Source: Thermofontimicrobium_A sp034505795 (GTDB lineage Bacteria; Zhuqueibacterota; Zhuqueibacteria; Thermofontimicrobiales; Thermofontimicrobiaceae). Taken from it: 64,000 nt of DNA. Each line of letters begins with the position of its first letter. Position 1 is the stretch's first letter. The notes below the pieces were generated by a model, which saw only the letters and a program-made list of their open reading frames with translations, did not search any database and was not told where the DNA came from. Made by a program: the position numbers and the translations under genes. The DNA is taken from NCBI GenBank assembly GCA_034505795.1, contig JAPDQM010000007.1:1-64000 (forward strand), in the 5' to 3' direction. Of the stretch, positions 17,010-26,648 are shown piece by piece.

Positions 17010-19943
17010 GTGAAGCGATTGATTATAAAACTAATGGGTTTGATGCTGGTGTGCCTAAGTTCCATCGGCGTCGTTCACGGCCAATACTACTTTGGCCGCA
17101 ATAAGGTGCAGTACAACAATTTCACCTGGTATGTGTTAAAGACGGAACATTTTGATATCTATTTCTATCCGGAAATGCGCGAATTGGCAGAAATCGGGGC
17201 TGCTTCAGCGGAAGAAAGCTACCTGTTTCTGCAAAACAAATTCGACCACAGTATTTCGCAGCGTATTCCGTTGATCTTCTATTCCAATCATGCGCATTTT
17301 CAGCAGACCAATACTATTCCATACCTTCTTCCAGAAGGCGTGGGCGGTTTTTTTGAATTTATTAAAGGTCGGGTAGTGGTGCCATCGAATGGCTCCATTC
17401 CGGATTTCAAACGGGTGATTCGACACGAATTGGTGCATGTATTTACCCACAGCAAACATTATCAGATTTTAAGAGACCACCGCAAGACGCATTTCCCTTC
17501 CTTGCCGCTATGGTTTATCGAGGGATTGGCTGAATTTTGGTCGCAAGGCTGGAACGATGAGGCCGAAATGTTTATCAAAGACGCAGTGCTGAACGGCTAT
17601 CTCGTACCGCTGGAGGATATGTATCAAATTTATGGCACGTTTTTGATGTACAAAGAAGGGCAAGCGATCTTCAAATACATCGAGGATACTTTTGGTGAAC
17701 ATAAAATCGTCCAAATGATCGAAAATAGCTGGAAGTCCGACAATTTTTCAGATGTGATGAAGCTGACCATCGAATTGGATTACAAGGAATTCGATCGGGC
17801 CTGGCTCTATCATTTGAAAAAAGAGCATTATCCGCTTCTGGCTGAGAATGATTTTCCAGAGATGGTTGCGCGGCAAATCACGTTTCAAGGAATCAATACC
17901 AAGCCAGCATTTTATCGACAGGAGGGCAAAGCGAGCCTGGTTTTTGTTTCCAATCGAACCGGCTACTCAGAGATCTATCGTTCGCCTATTCCGGCTCAAA
18001 AACTGGAAAAAGAAAAATCGGTGGAAGCCCTGATCAAAGGCGAACGCAGCAATGACTTTGAGGCCTTTCATATTTTGAATAGCAAAATCGACGTGAATGC
18101 CAGCGGCATTTTGGCCTTTATATCCAAAAGCGGCGAAAGCGATCTCATTTATTTATATGATTTGAACGACAAAATCATAACCAGGAAACTGAAATTTGAT
18201 GAGCTGGTTACCCTTTACTCCCCCGCCTGGTCGCCAGATGGCAAACGAATCGCTTTCACGGGCATCAACTTTGCAGGCAAAAGTGATCTCTACGTGGTTG
18301 ATGTTGAAACAGACCATTTGCAGCGCTTGACCAATGATTTCTTTGATGACCGGGATCCAGCCTGGGGGACTGATGGCCAATTCATCTACTTTAGCTCGGA
18401 TCGAACCAACTCTGACCAGGGTAGCTTTTACAATATTTTTGTGCTAAATATTTCGACGGGTGAAATTGCCTATGTCACCAATGGCTTTCACAATGATTTT
18501 ACTCCGGCAATTTCTCCTGGCGACCGATACCTGGCGTTTACATCGGATCGCGATGGCGCGTTCAATATCTGGTTGCTGGAAAATCCATCGGCAGCGGGAT
18601 CATCTTATCTTGCCAGTCAGCAATGGTCGGCTGCAACTGCGATGGCCGCGCCGCCCATGCCAGTTTATTCGCTGAGCAATCATGCGCTTCAGGCACGAAA
18701 AATTACCAATTTTACCACTGGCGCGTATGATCCAGAATGGACCGATAGCGATCAGCTTCTTTTTACTGCGTTTGAGAAATTTTCATTTCAGATTCAATTG
18801 TTGGATGAAGTGAGTCGTCGCTCTGACAGCGCTGTGGTTGTTCAACGGGATTCATTGGAAGTAAAACGCCCTCTTGATATGAGCCCCAAAATCGTTGCGC
18901 CATCGGCGGTCAGCACGGTAAAATACAAACCCAAATTCAATCTCGATGTCGCCCAAAGCCAGGTGATGCAGGATCCAATTTTTGGCGTTTCGGGTGGCGC
19001 ACAGTTAGCCATGAGCGATATGCTGGGCAATTATCAGTATCATTTTTTGATTTTTAATAACGCACAATCTCGCGATGAGTTCTTCGACAGCTTCAATATC
19101 GCTGTCTCGCGGCTCGACCTGTCGCGTCGCACCAATTATGCTGTGGGCTTGTATCATTTCGCCGGCCGCTATTACAATTGGTACGAGGGATTTTTTTATG
19201 AACGCCGCTATGGTGGCTTTGCCTCGGTTAGCTATCCCCTATCGGTTTTTCAACGCATCGAAGCCTCGGTGAATTTTCGGCATTCATACAAAGAATGGTA
19301 CGGATTTGACAACTCCCGCAAGGCGCTGCTGGCCTCTAATTTCATCGGTTATGTGAAGGATAATTCGCTCTGGGGCGCTTCGGGACCTGTTGATGGTGAG
19401 CGGGTGAATATCACGCTCGGCAACACGACGGATGTTCAGCATTCCAATGTAAATTTTTATACCATCATTTTTGATGCCCGAAAATATTTTCGCCTCTCGA
19501 ATCGAGTGACCTATGCCGTGCGCGCCATGACCCGGTACAATCATGGCAAAGAGGCATTGCCATTTTTTATGGGTGGCAGTTGGGATTTGCGAGGCTATCG
19601 ACGCTGGTCGCTTTGGGGTAATAAAATTTTCCTCATCAACCACGAGCTGAGATTTCCGTTTATTGATCGCTTTATCATCAATTTTCCCTTTGGCGGCATG
19701 GGCTTCAATGCCATTCGTGGAGCGACTTTTTTGGACCTGGGGAATGCCTGGAATAACAAGTTTGAGAATATCCTGGGCAGCTTTGGTTTTGGCGTTCGCT
19801 GGCGTCTGGGAGGATTCCTGGTACTGCGGTTGGATTTCGGTAAGAAATTCGCTTTTCATGAAACCCGCAGCTTGATCCATCCCGGGAAATTTGACTTGAG
19901 CCAAGGGGTCTTCACACAATTCTTTTTTGGCTGGGATTATTAG
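17010..19943 (+). CDS. Gluzincin-like metallopeptidase / TolB propeller / Omp85-type barrel fusion
   Basis: I place the start at GTG 17010, since GAGG precedes it by 6 bases and it gives MKRLIIKLMGLMLVCLSSIGVVHGQ, a clean signal peptide; the frame is open from 16971. Residues about 139-175 hold a zinc-peptidase site, HELVHVFTH and then WFIEGLAEFW. Residues about 280-650 contain PD40/TolB-type propeller blades (PAWSPDGKRIAFT, PAWGTDGQFIYFSSDRT, LAFTSDRDGAFNIWLL). The last 300 residues resemble the bacterial surface antigen (Omp85) barrel: GGSWDLRGYRRW, RGATFLDLGNAWN, GFGVRWRLGGFLVLRLDFGKKF. So one outer-membrane polypeptide carries a peptidase, a propeller and a barrel. The substrate is unknown. 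The combination is known in FCB genomes but poorly studied. Confidence 0.8.
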   Translation: MKRLIIKLMGLMLVCLSSIGVVHGQYYFGRNKVQYNNFTWYVLKTEHFDIYFYPEMRELAEIGAASAEESYLFLQNKFDHSISQRIPLIFYSNHAHFQQTNTIPYLLPEGVGGFFEFIKGRVVVPSNGSIPDFKRVIRHELVHVFTHSKHYQILRDHRKTHFPSLPLWFIEGLAEFWSQGWNDEAEMFIKDAVLNGYLVPLEDMYQIYGTFLMYKEGQAIFKYIEDTFGEHKIVQMIENSWKSDNFSDVMKLTIELDYKEFDRAWLYHLKKEHYPLLAENDFPEMVARQITFQGINTKPAFYRQEGKASLVFVSNRTGYSEIYRSPIPAQKLEKEKSVEALIKGERSNDFEAFHILNSKIDVNASGILAFISKSGESDLIYLYDLNDKIITRKLKFDELVTLYSPAWSPDGKRIAFTGINFAGKSDLYVVDVETDHLQRLTNDFFDDRDPAWGTDGQFIYFSSDRTNSDQGSFYNIFVLNISTGEIAYVTNGFHNDFTPAISPGDRYLAFTSDRDGAFNIWLLENPSAAGSSYLASQQWSAATAMAAPPMPVYSLSNHALQARKITNFTTGAYDPEWTDSDQLLFTAFEKFSFQIQLLDEVSRRSDSAVVVQRDSLEVKRPLDMSPKIVAPSAVSTVKYKPKFNLDVAQSQVMQDPIFGVSGGAQLAMSDMLGNYQYHFLIFNNAQSRDEFFDSFNIAVSRLDLSRRTNYAVGLYHFAGRYYNWYEGFFYERRYGGFASVSYPLSVFQRIEASVNFRHSYKEWYGFDNSRKALLASNFIGYVKDNSLWGASGPVDGERVNITLGNTTDVQHSNVNFYTIIFDARKYFRLSNRVTYAVRAMTRYNHGKEALPFFMGGSWDLRGYRRWSLWGNKIFLINHELRFPFIDRFIINFPFGGMGFNAIRGATFLDLGNAWNNKFENILGSFGFGVRWRLGGFLVLRLDFGKKFAFHETRSLIHPGKFDLSQGVFTQFFFGWDY

Positions 19944-20055
19944 CGTCAGCTCACTATTCAACAAAATTCCAATAGCGTATGGCACCATTCTCTGATTCGA
20001 ATCGCACTGCAATGCCAGTGCATTTTATTTCCAATGGCAAAATAATGAGGAAAGC

Positions 20056-21192
20056 GTGTTTTTGAGATACCTAAAATTTAGCCTACTAAGCTTCATTATC
20101 CTGATGAGTTGCGCCAGAATTCGCCTGCGACCGGGAACATCGCTTGCCGAACCAATTCCCAATTGGCTCATGGCGGGTGGCAATCCAGCGAGAACCAATT
20201 CTTACGCTGGTGATATTTCATTACCACTCAAACTGAAATGGCGATATAGCGCAACTTCGGCCATCGGAAAAACGCTATTGGCCGTTGACGGCGTACTGTA
20301 TTTTACCACACTGGATGGTCGGCTGTATGCATTGGATATTCGTACCGGCAAAAAAATAGGCCACATAAAGACTGACCACGAAGCCACAGCAACTTATCTT
20401 GACAGCAGCTTAATTATTGCCCGACGCTATGGCGACGAGACATTGTTTCGATATGATCTAAAATCTGGCACGTATCAGTGGAAAATCGATGCCGGGGATA
20501 TTGCGTCGGAGCCGCTGATTCTGGACCAGCGCATTTTCATCACCGCCCTTTATAAGCATGTCGATCAGTATAATCCGGAACGAGGGGCCCGCATCTGGCA
20601 AACCAAACTGCCCAATCAAATTCAATCCTCACCAGCGGCGCATCAGAACAAGATTGTTTTTGGCTGTGATGACGGATTTGTGTATGCGGTTGATAAAAGC
20701 ACCGGCAATGTTGTATGGAAATTCAAAACCAACGCCAGCGTCCAGGCGACTCCTGCTATTTGGGATACTGTTGTTTATATTGGTTCTCGCAATGGCATAT
20801 TTTATGCGTTAAGCCTAAATGATGGCCATGAACTTTGGAGGTATAACGCGACAGGGCTAATTCTCCATGGGGTTGCGGTCAACGCCAGGCAGGTTATTTT
20901 TGGTACCACCGATTCCAAGCTTCACTGCCTGGAACGGCTCACCGGTAGAGAGCTGTGGACTTTTTTAGCCAAAAGCGTGATCAGCACTCCGCCATTAATT
21001 AGCCAGGATAAAGTTTTTGTGGGCTCGCTGGATCACCACTATTATGCCCTAGATCTGGCAACCGGCAAGGAGTTGTGGAAGTTCAAAACCAAAGGCCGCG
21101 TTCGAACGCAGCCAATTATTTGGGACAAATATCTCATTGGTGCGTCTGAGAATAACTACCTGTATGTTTTTTCCAGCGAGGAGGACTTTTAA
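20056..21192 (+). CDS. PQQ-like beta-propeller lipoprotein (BamB-like)
   Basis: This 378-residue protein begins with a lipoprotein signal (MFLRYLKFSLLSFIILMSCAR; Cys 19). It consists of repeated blades with the PQQ-propeller signature, for example LYALDIRTGKKIG, VYAVDKSTGNVVWKFKT, FYALSLNDGHELWRY, LHCLERLTGRELWTF and YYALDLATGKELWKFKTKG. The start is GTG 20056 after GAGG. BamB-type propellers are scaffolds in outer-membrane protein assembly; enzymes with this fold bind PQQ, but I see no sign of catalysis. It lies 110 bases after the barrel fusion gene, and a partnership with that protein is plausible but inferred. Confidence 0.82.
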   Translation: MFLRYLKFSLLSFIILMSCARIRLRPGTSLAEPIPNWLMAGGNPARTNSYAGDISLPLKLKWRYSATSAIGKTLLAVDGVLYFTTLDGRLYALDIRTGKKIGHIKTDHEATATYLDSSLIIARRYGDETLFRYDLKSGTYQWKIDAGDIASEPLILDQRIFITALYKHVDQYNPERGARIWQTKLPNQIQSSPAAHQNKIVFGCDDGFVYAVDKSTGNVVWKFKTNASVQATPAIWDTVVYIGSRNGIFYALSLNDGHELWRYNATGLILHGVAVNARQVIFGTTDSKLHCLERLTGRELWTFLAKSVISTPPLISQDKVFVGSLDHHYYALDLATGKELWKFKTKGRVRTQPIIWDKYLIGASENNYLYVFSSEEDF

Positions 21193-21194
21193 AT

Positions 21195-21995
21195 TTGACG
21201 CTTAAATGGCGCCTCATGCTGAGCATTTTTTATATGCCACTGCTGGTTTTGCTTCCAGCGTTGCTTCAAGGGCAAGAAGTTAGCTATCTCAAGGTAGAAA
21301 CCGATTCTACTGGAATTGTCATATTATGTGATGGCAAAATATTGGGGCCTACGCCATTGCCCGTTGTTAATTTGGTGGCTGGAGAGCACCAGATTGTTGC
21401 CTTGAATCCAAAACGATTTTTATGGGGAAACCCAGATTGGTCCCGGCAGCTTACTTTTCCACCTGCTGAGACGTTGGTTGTGGCTCCCAGGTTCCAAAAG
21501 CAGGTGTTCATCCAAACTGAGCCTTTTGGTGCGGATGTCTATATCAACGATGAATGGCATGGAACCACGCCCTTAATTATGCTGCTCGATGGGATTAACC
21601 GTCAGCAGCTCATGTTTAAAAAAGATGGTTATGAAACCCAACTGCTGCAATTCGATCCTGTTCAATCCAATTATGTAAAACTTCAATTGATTAGAAAAAA
21701 CGCATATTTCGAAAAAATCAATGCTAAATCATCTCAACGAACAGCTCAGCTTCGCCATAGGCGACTAACATATGGCTTATGGGGGTTGTCGATAGTGACC
21801 GGATTGGCCACGGTGTACTTTAAAGATCAGGCAGACGAAAAATACCGGAGATACCTGCAAGCTGGGTCGTTTAAAGAAATGAGCAGTTATTTTAATGATG
21901 CCAGACGGTTCGATCGCTATTCCAATATTTCTCTTGGCGCGGTGCAAGGTTGCTTCGTGCTTTCGTTCTATTTTTTGATTAAATCGGTAGATTGA
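21195..21995 (+). CDS. PEGA-domain envelope protein
   Basis: The 266-residue protein starts at TTG 21195, two bases after the stop of the propeller gene and about 10 bases after GAGGAGG. It has a signal peptide or anchor (LLPALLQGQ). Two PEGA-type repeats follow: STGIVILCDGKILGPTPLPV and QTEPFGADVYINDEWHGTTPLI. A C-terminal part has a predicted transmembrane segment near residue 195 and another at the C-terminus. PEGA modules are surface-binding beta domains without known enzymatic function. Tight coupling to the propeller gene suggests a common envelope role. Confidence 0.75.
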   Translation: MTLKWRLMLSIFYMPLLVLLPALLQGQEVSYLKVETDSTGIVILCDGKILGPTPLPVVNLVAGEHQIVALNPKRFLWGNPDWSRQLTFPPAETLVVAPRFQKQVFIQTEPFGADVYINDEWHGTTPLIMLLDGINRQQLMFKKDGYETQLLQFDPVQSNYVKLQLIRKNAYFEKINAKSSQRTAQLRHRRLTYGLWGLSIVTGLATVYFKDQADEKYRRYLQAGSFKEMSSYFNDARRFDRYSNISLGAVQGCFVLSFYFLIKSVD

Positions 21996-22508
21996 AAATA
22001 ATAGAATTTCGAGCATAGCCTCCATAAAATGCCGAGACACTCCCTTCGATGTTAACACCAATAATGATAAATGTCAGACTGAAGATTTAATCTCCAATTA
22101 ACAACCTCAAATATCATATTGGTTGAAACTACAAAAATAATTCATGAATTCCAAATTGTGTTTTTATTTTATCGAATCACCAAAGCTTGCTTTGCCTTTT
22201 CTTCGCCACCGGTATTTTTGCCACTTAGAGAAACAAATCCGATACCACTTCCATGCCCTTCTGGATTTGCATGCAATAAGTTATGCGAAGCAACCGACTG
22301 CAAAATTAAAAGCACCAAATTTTTTTCTTGATTTTTAGCAATGATTTTCTTAACATTGAATTTAAATTTATCTTTCATTTTAAAAATTTATTGATTATAT
22401 TTGAGTCCTTGGTTTTGAAATCTGCTATCTGAATAAATTCAAGTTATGTTTTGAATATCGTCTCGTTTTGTTTTGCTGATGGGGACGCGATGTCTTGAAG
22501 AGGAGTTG
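21996..22508. other. AT-rich intergenic region before valS
   Basis: This gap of about 510 bases contains no recognisable domain. It holds the possible small minus-strand ORF described separately (22169-22378) and a TATAAT-like element on the minus strand about 15 bases before it. I found no convincing sigma70 promoter for valS and no tRNA-sensing T-box-like structure. Confidence 0.5.
22169..22378 (-). CDS. Possible small protein, 69 residues, unknown
   Basis: An ATG-started frame of 69 codons lies alone, opposite to its neighbours, in the gap before valS. The peptide has a lysine-rich start (MKDKFKFNVKKIIAKNQEKN), a hydrophobic stretch (LVLLILQSVASHNLL) and a Gly/Ser/His-rich stretch (HANPEGHGSGIGFVSLSGKNTGG). 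TATAAT occurs upstream, but there is no Shine-Dalgarno site. The leader-like front and glycine-rich back resemble the layout of a processed peptide, but no processing gene is nearby. It may be a chance frame. Confidence 0.3.
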   Translation of the reverse strand: MKDKFKFNVKKIIAKNQEKNLVLLILQSVASHNLLHANPEGHGSGIGFVSLSGKNTGGEEKAKQALVIR

Positions 22509-25190
22509 ATGAGCACCATGCAAGTAAAAGAATTGGCCAAAATCTACAATCCCAAACAAGTCGAAGAAAAATGGTACCAACATTGGTTGGAACAAAATTA
22601 CTTTCATGCTGAGGTAAATCCGAAAAAAAAGGCCTACTCCATCGTCATTCCGCCGCCAAATGTAACCGATGTGCTGCACATGGGACATGCCTATAATAAT
22701 ACGATTCAGGATATCCTGATTCGTTATCATCGCATGCTGGGGGACGAAGCCCTCTGGCTGCCGGGAACGGATCATGCCGGAATTGCGACGCAGAATGTAG
22801 TGGAGCGGCATTTGAAGAAGACCGAAAAATTGACCCGTCACCAATTGGGGCGAGACGAATTTGTTCGCCGCGTATGGCAATGGAAAGAAAAATATGGTAG
22901 CGTGATTATCGAACAATTGAAAAAGCTGGGTTGCTCCTGCGATTGGGAACGCGAGCGCTTCACAATGGATCCCGGCTTATCAAAAACCGTGATTGAGGTC
23001 TTCTGTCGGCTGTACGAGAAGGGACTGATTTATCGCGGACGTTATATCATCAATTGGTGTCCCCGCTGTAGCACAGCGCTCTCGGACGAGGAGGCTATTC
23101 ATCGTGATGAGCAAGGTAAATTGTGGTACATCCGATACCCGTTGAAAGATAGCGATCAATTTATTACAGTGGCGACTACTCGGCCTGAAACCATGCTGGG
23201 CGATGTGGCAGTTGCGGTGAATCCCAATGATCCTCGTTTCAAACACCTGATCGGTAAGATGGCGGTTCTGCCGGTGCTCCAGCGAGAAATTCCGATTATT
23301 GCCGACGAGATCGTAGACGCCAATTTTGGCACCGGTGCCGTGAAAGTCACGCCAGCTCACGATCCCAATGATTTTGAAATTGGCCTGCGCCATCAATTGC
23401 GACCGATCAATGTCATGAACGAAGATGGCACGATGAATGAAGAGGCTGGCAAATACAATGGCTACGAACGCTTTGCGTGTCGGACGGAGTTGGTCAAGGA
23501 GCTGGAAGCCGCAGGATTGCTGGAGAAAATTGAAAATCACCAGCACGCGGTCGCCCATTGCCAGCGCTGCGATACCGTTATTGAGCCCTATTTGTCGGCA
23601 CAATGGTTCGTAAAAATCAAACCGCTGGCCGAACCCGCGCTGCAAGCGGTGCTCGATGGCCGCATCAAATTTCATCCCGAAAAATGGGTCAAAGTCTATG
23701 CCAATTGGATTGAGAATATTCGGGATTGGTGTATTTCACGGCAGTTATGGTGGGGGCATCGCATTCCGGTCTATTATTGTCAGGATTGTCAGGAGATGAT
23801 GGTTCGGCGAGAAGTACCGGCAACGTGCCATAAATGCGGCGGCACGAGCATCGTGCAGGATGAAGATGTGCTGGATACCTGGTTTTCATCCTGGCTGTGG
23901 CCGTTTTCAACCATGAATTGGCCTGAAGATGCGCCCGAACTGAAATATTTTTATCCCACCAATGCCCTGGTGACGGCGCCAGATATTATTTTTTTCTGGG
24001 TGGCGCGGATGATCATGGCCGGGCTGGAATTTATGGGCGATGTCCCCTTTCGGGATGTGTATTTCAATGGCTTGATTCGGGATGCGCAGGGCCGAAAAAT
24101 GAGCAAGACCCTGGGGAACGGCATTGATCCATTAGCGATGGTGGAAAAGTACAGCGCCGATGCAGTGCGATTTTCGCTGCTAATGCTAACCTCTGAGGGC
24201 CAGGATATCAATCTGGCAGAGTCCAACTTCGAGATTGGCCGAAATTTTTCCAATAAATTGTGGAATGCATTCCGATTTCTGGCTTTGAGTTTCTCGCCAG
24301 AGGAGATTCCGCATTTGTTGCAGGATCAGGATTATCTGCGCCATCCGGAGCGACTGCAATTAGCTGACCGCTGGATTTTGAGTCGGCTGCACCAAACCAT
24401 TGCCAAAGTGACCGTCGCGCTGGATGAATTCCATTTTAACGAAGCTGTGGATAATCTGTACTCGTTCTTCTGGCGGGAGTATTGCGATTGGTATCTCGAG
24501 TTCATCAAGCCTCGGCTGTATGGCGATGATGCCTTAGCCAGGGATTTTGCGCTTTCCATTGGCATTTATGTGTTGCGCCACCTGATGAAGCTGCTGCATC
24601 CGTTTATTCCCTTTATTACTGAGGAAATCTGGCAGAGCGTAAAATTACCGCAGGAAACAGATTTAATTGTCTCGGATTGGCCAAAAGCTGATAAAATCTA
24701 TTTCAATGATGCTGCAGAACAGGATTTAATGCTGATTCAGCAGGTCATCGGCGCTATCCGCAACATCCGAGGAGAAATGAATGTGCCGCCTCAAAAACAA
24801 GCCAACGTGCGCATTCGTAGCAGCAACGAACGACAACTGCAACTCATTCGATCCAACGAAGTTTATATCACTACGCTGGCCAGACTGGCCGGTCTGGAGG
24901 TTGGGAGAGATTTATCAAGGCCCAAATTTGCCGCTAGCGCGGTCGTGGCTGATATCGAAATCTTCATGCCCCTGGAAGGGCTCATCGATTTTGAAGTGGA
25001 GAAGAAACGATTATCAAAAGAAATCGCACGGCTGGAGCAACAAATTCAAGCAACTCAAAAAAAATTGATCAACCCGGATTTCATTGCCAGGGCGCCAAGC
25101 GAAGTCATCGATCGGGAAAAACAAAAGGTCAATGATTTTCAAGCCAGCCTGGCAAAACTGCAGACGAATCTGCAGAGCATCGAAAGCTGA
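22509..25190 (+). CDS. valS: Valyl-tRNA synthetase
   Basis: This class I aminoacyl-tRNA synthetase of about 893 residues charges tRNA-Val. Visible are the HIGH-type motif PPPNVTDVLHMGHAYN, the editing (CP1) domain with TTRPETMLGDVAVAVNP, and the KMSKS-type loop GRKMSKTLGNGIDP. Also present are ARMIMAGLEFMGDVPFRDVYFNG, the anticodon-binding helical domain, and the C-terminal coiled coil typical of ValRS (EVEKKRLSKEIARLEQQIQATQKK). ATG 22509 follows GAGGAG closely; ATG 22518 is an alternative, and the frame is open from 22473. A housekeeping gene with no oddities. Confidence 0.97.
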   Translation: MSTMQVKELAKIYNPKQVEEKWYQHWLEQNYFHAEVNPKKKAYSIVIPPPNVTDVLHMGHAYNNTIQDILIRYHRMLGDEALWLPGTDHAGIATQNVVERHLKKTEKLTRHQLGRDEFVRRVWQWKEKYGSVIIEQLKKLGCSCDWERERFTMDPGLSKTVIEVFCRLYEKGLIYRGRYIINWCPRCSTALSDEEAIHRDEQGKLWYIRYPLKDSDQFITVATTRPETMLGDVAVAVNPNDPRFKHLIGKMAVLPVLQREIPIIADEIVDANFGTGAVKVTPAHDPNDFEIGLRHQLRPINVMNEDGTMNEEAGKYNGYERFACRTELVKELEAAGLLEKIENHQHAVAHCQRCDTVIEPYLSAQWFVKIKPLAEPALQAVLDGRIKFHPEKWVKVYANWIENIRDWCISRQLWWGHRIPVYYCQDCQEMMVRREVPATCHKCGGTSIVQDEDVLDTWFSSWLWPFSTMNWPEDAPELKYFYPTNALVTAPDIIFFWVARMIMAGLEFMGDVPFRDVYFNGLIRDAQGRKMSKTLGNGIDPLAMVEKYSADAVRFSLLMLTSEGQDINLAESNFEIGRNFSNKLWNAFRFLALSFSPEEIPHLLQDQDYLRHPERLQLADRWILSRLHQTIAKVTVALDEFHFNEAVDNLYSFFWREYCDWYLEFIKPRLYGDDALARDFALSIGIYVLRHLMKLLHPFIPFITEEIWQSVKLPQETDLIVSDWPKADKIYFNDAAEQDLMLIQQVIGAIRNIRGEMNVPPQKQANVRIRSSNERQLQLIRSNEVYITTLARLAGLEVGRDLSRPKFAASAVVADIEIFMPLEGLIDFEVEKKRLSKEIARLEQQIQATQKKLINPDFIARAPSEVIDREKQKVNDFQASLAKLQTNLQSIES

Positions 25191-25260
25191 CGATGTCAAA
25201 TTTGGTCCCAGCTAAAATCACGGGATAATTTGCATCCAGCGTAACATGGAGGAATTGACT

Positions 25261-26628
25261 ATGGAAAAATACATCATTTTCATGTTTGTCATATTTCTGG
25301 CGACGACATTGTCCCTCGCTCAGGAACGCGAATTGGCTGTCACTGTTTATAACAACGATCTGGCAGTGATCAAGGACATGCGATCGCTGGAACTGGCAAA
25401 GGGCGTTTCGGAGCTGAAGTATCAGGACGTGGCCGCGGCCATTGACCCCACGTCTGTGCATTTCCGATCGCTCACCGCGCCAGATAAGGTAGGGATTCTG
25501 GAACAGAATTATGAGTACGATCTGATCAACGCCGATAAAATTGCCCAAAAATATGTCGATAAAAATATCACAGTCCAGTTGAAGGATAAAAAAGTCTTCA
25601 AAGGCATGTTGCTGAGCTTCGATGGCGCTAGTCTCATTTTAAAAACCGATTCGGATACGGTGAAACTGATCAGCCGGGAAAATATCGCCAATATTGATTT
25701 TCCCAAATTGCCCGAGGGGCTGATTACCCGGCCCACGTTGGTCTGGAAAATTCAAAATGACCAGCCGGGCAAGCATAAAACTGAAGTCAGCTATTTGACC
25801 TCAGCGATGAATTGGCATGCAGAATATGTCGCCGTATCCAAGGATGATGACCAGCGATTGGAACTCAGCGCCTGGGTTTCGATTGATAACCGTTCTGGCG
25901 CAACTTATCCAAATGCAAAATTAAAACTAATCGCTGGAGAAGTCCATCGCGTTACACCTGCAGTGCCGATGCGGGCGATGGGCAAAGCCTATGCGCTAGA
26001 AGCGATGGATATGTCTGTGCCCCAATTTGAAGAGAAGCCATTCTTCGAATATCATCTTTATACCCTGAGCCGCCCCGCGACCATCAGCAATAATCAGATT
26101 AAGCAGATTTCGCTCTTCCCTACTGCATCTACCAACGTAAAAAAAATCTACTCGTATGAATTTCAGCGGGCGGCTGAGGATGTGCGGGTGAATCTGGAAT
26201 TTGTGAACAGCAAGGAAAGCGGTTTGGGCATGCCCCTGCCAGCAGGAAAGGTTCGAGTGTATAAACAGGACCAGGCCGATGGCTCGTTGGAATATGTGGG
26301 GGAGGACATGGTCGAGCATACACCCAAGGATGAAAAAGTCCGATTATATCTCGGCAATGCCTTCGACATCAAGCCAGAGCGGGCCATGACCAATAAAGTA
26401 TCGACCGGAAAGAATTCTTATGAAGAAACCTACCAGATCAAAATTCGAAATCACAAAGATAGCCCGGTCGAAATTCTGGTGGTAGAAAAATTCTATGGCT
26501 TCTGGGAGATCAAGCGCTCCAGTCATACGTACAAAAAGAAAGATGCCTATACGGCTGAATTCACGGTAGCCGTCCCAAAAGATCAGGAGGCGGTGTTAGA
26601 ATTTACCGTGGCGTATAGGACGCGCTAA
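25261..26628 (+). CDS. DUF4139 domain-containing secreted protein
   Basis: The protein has about 455 residues with a signal peptide (MEKYIIFMFVIFLATTLSLAQ). ATG 25261 follows GGAGG by 8 bases and is preferred to an in-frame codon 15 bases upstream. The C-terminal two thirds match DUF4139: EVSYLTSAMNWHAEYVAV, LSAWVSIDNRSGATYPNAKLKLIAGEV and RNHKDSPVEILVVEKFYGFWEI. The N-terminal part (ELAVTVYNNDLAVIKDMR) matches the beta-rich domain found with it. The family is exported and of unknown function. It lies between valS and recG on the same strand and may share their transcript. Confidence 0.82.
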   Translation: MEKYIIFMFVIFLATTLSLAQERELAVTVYNNDLAVIKDMRSLELAKGVSELKYQDVAAAIDPTSVHFRSLTAPDKVGILEQNYEYDLINADKIAQKYVDKNITVQLKDKKVFKGMLLSFDGASLILKTDSDTVKLISRENIANIDFPKLPEGLITRPTLVWKIQNDQPGKHKTEVSYLTSAMNWHAEYVAVSKDDDQRLELSAWVSIDNRSGATYPNAKLKLIAGEVHRVTPAVPMRAMGKAYALEAMDMSVPQFEEKPFFEYHLYTLSRPATISNNQIKQISLFPTASTNVKKIYSYEFQRAAEDVRVNLEFVNSKESGLGMPLPAGKVRVYKQDQADGSLEYVGEDMVEHTPKDEKVRLYLGNAFDIKPERAMTNKVSTGKNSYEETYQIKIRNHKDSPVEILVVEKFYGFWEIKRSSHTYKKKDAYTAEFTVAVPKDQEAVLEFTVAYRTR

Positions 26629-26648
26629 ATTTTTGCTGGCATCCCCAA

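Noticed and set aside
19284..20012. 242-codon minus-strand frame opposite the barrel fusion gene
   Set aside because: Low-complexity shadow of the plus-strand Omp85 region; no domain, no ribosome site, and the plus frame has strong family motifs.
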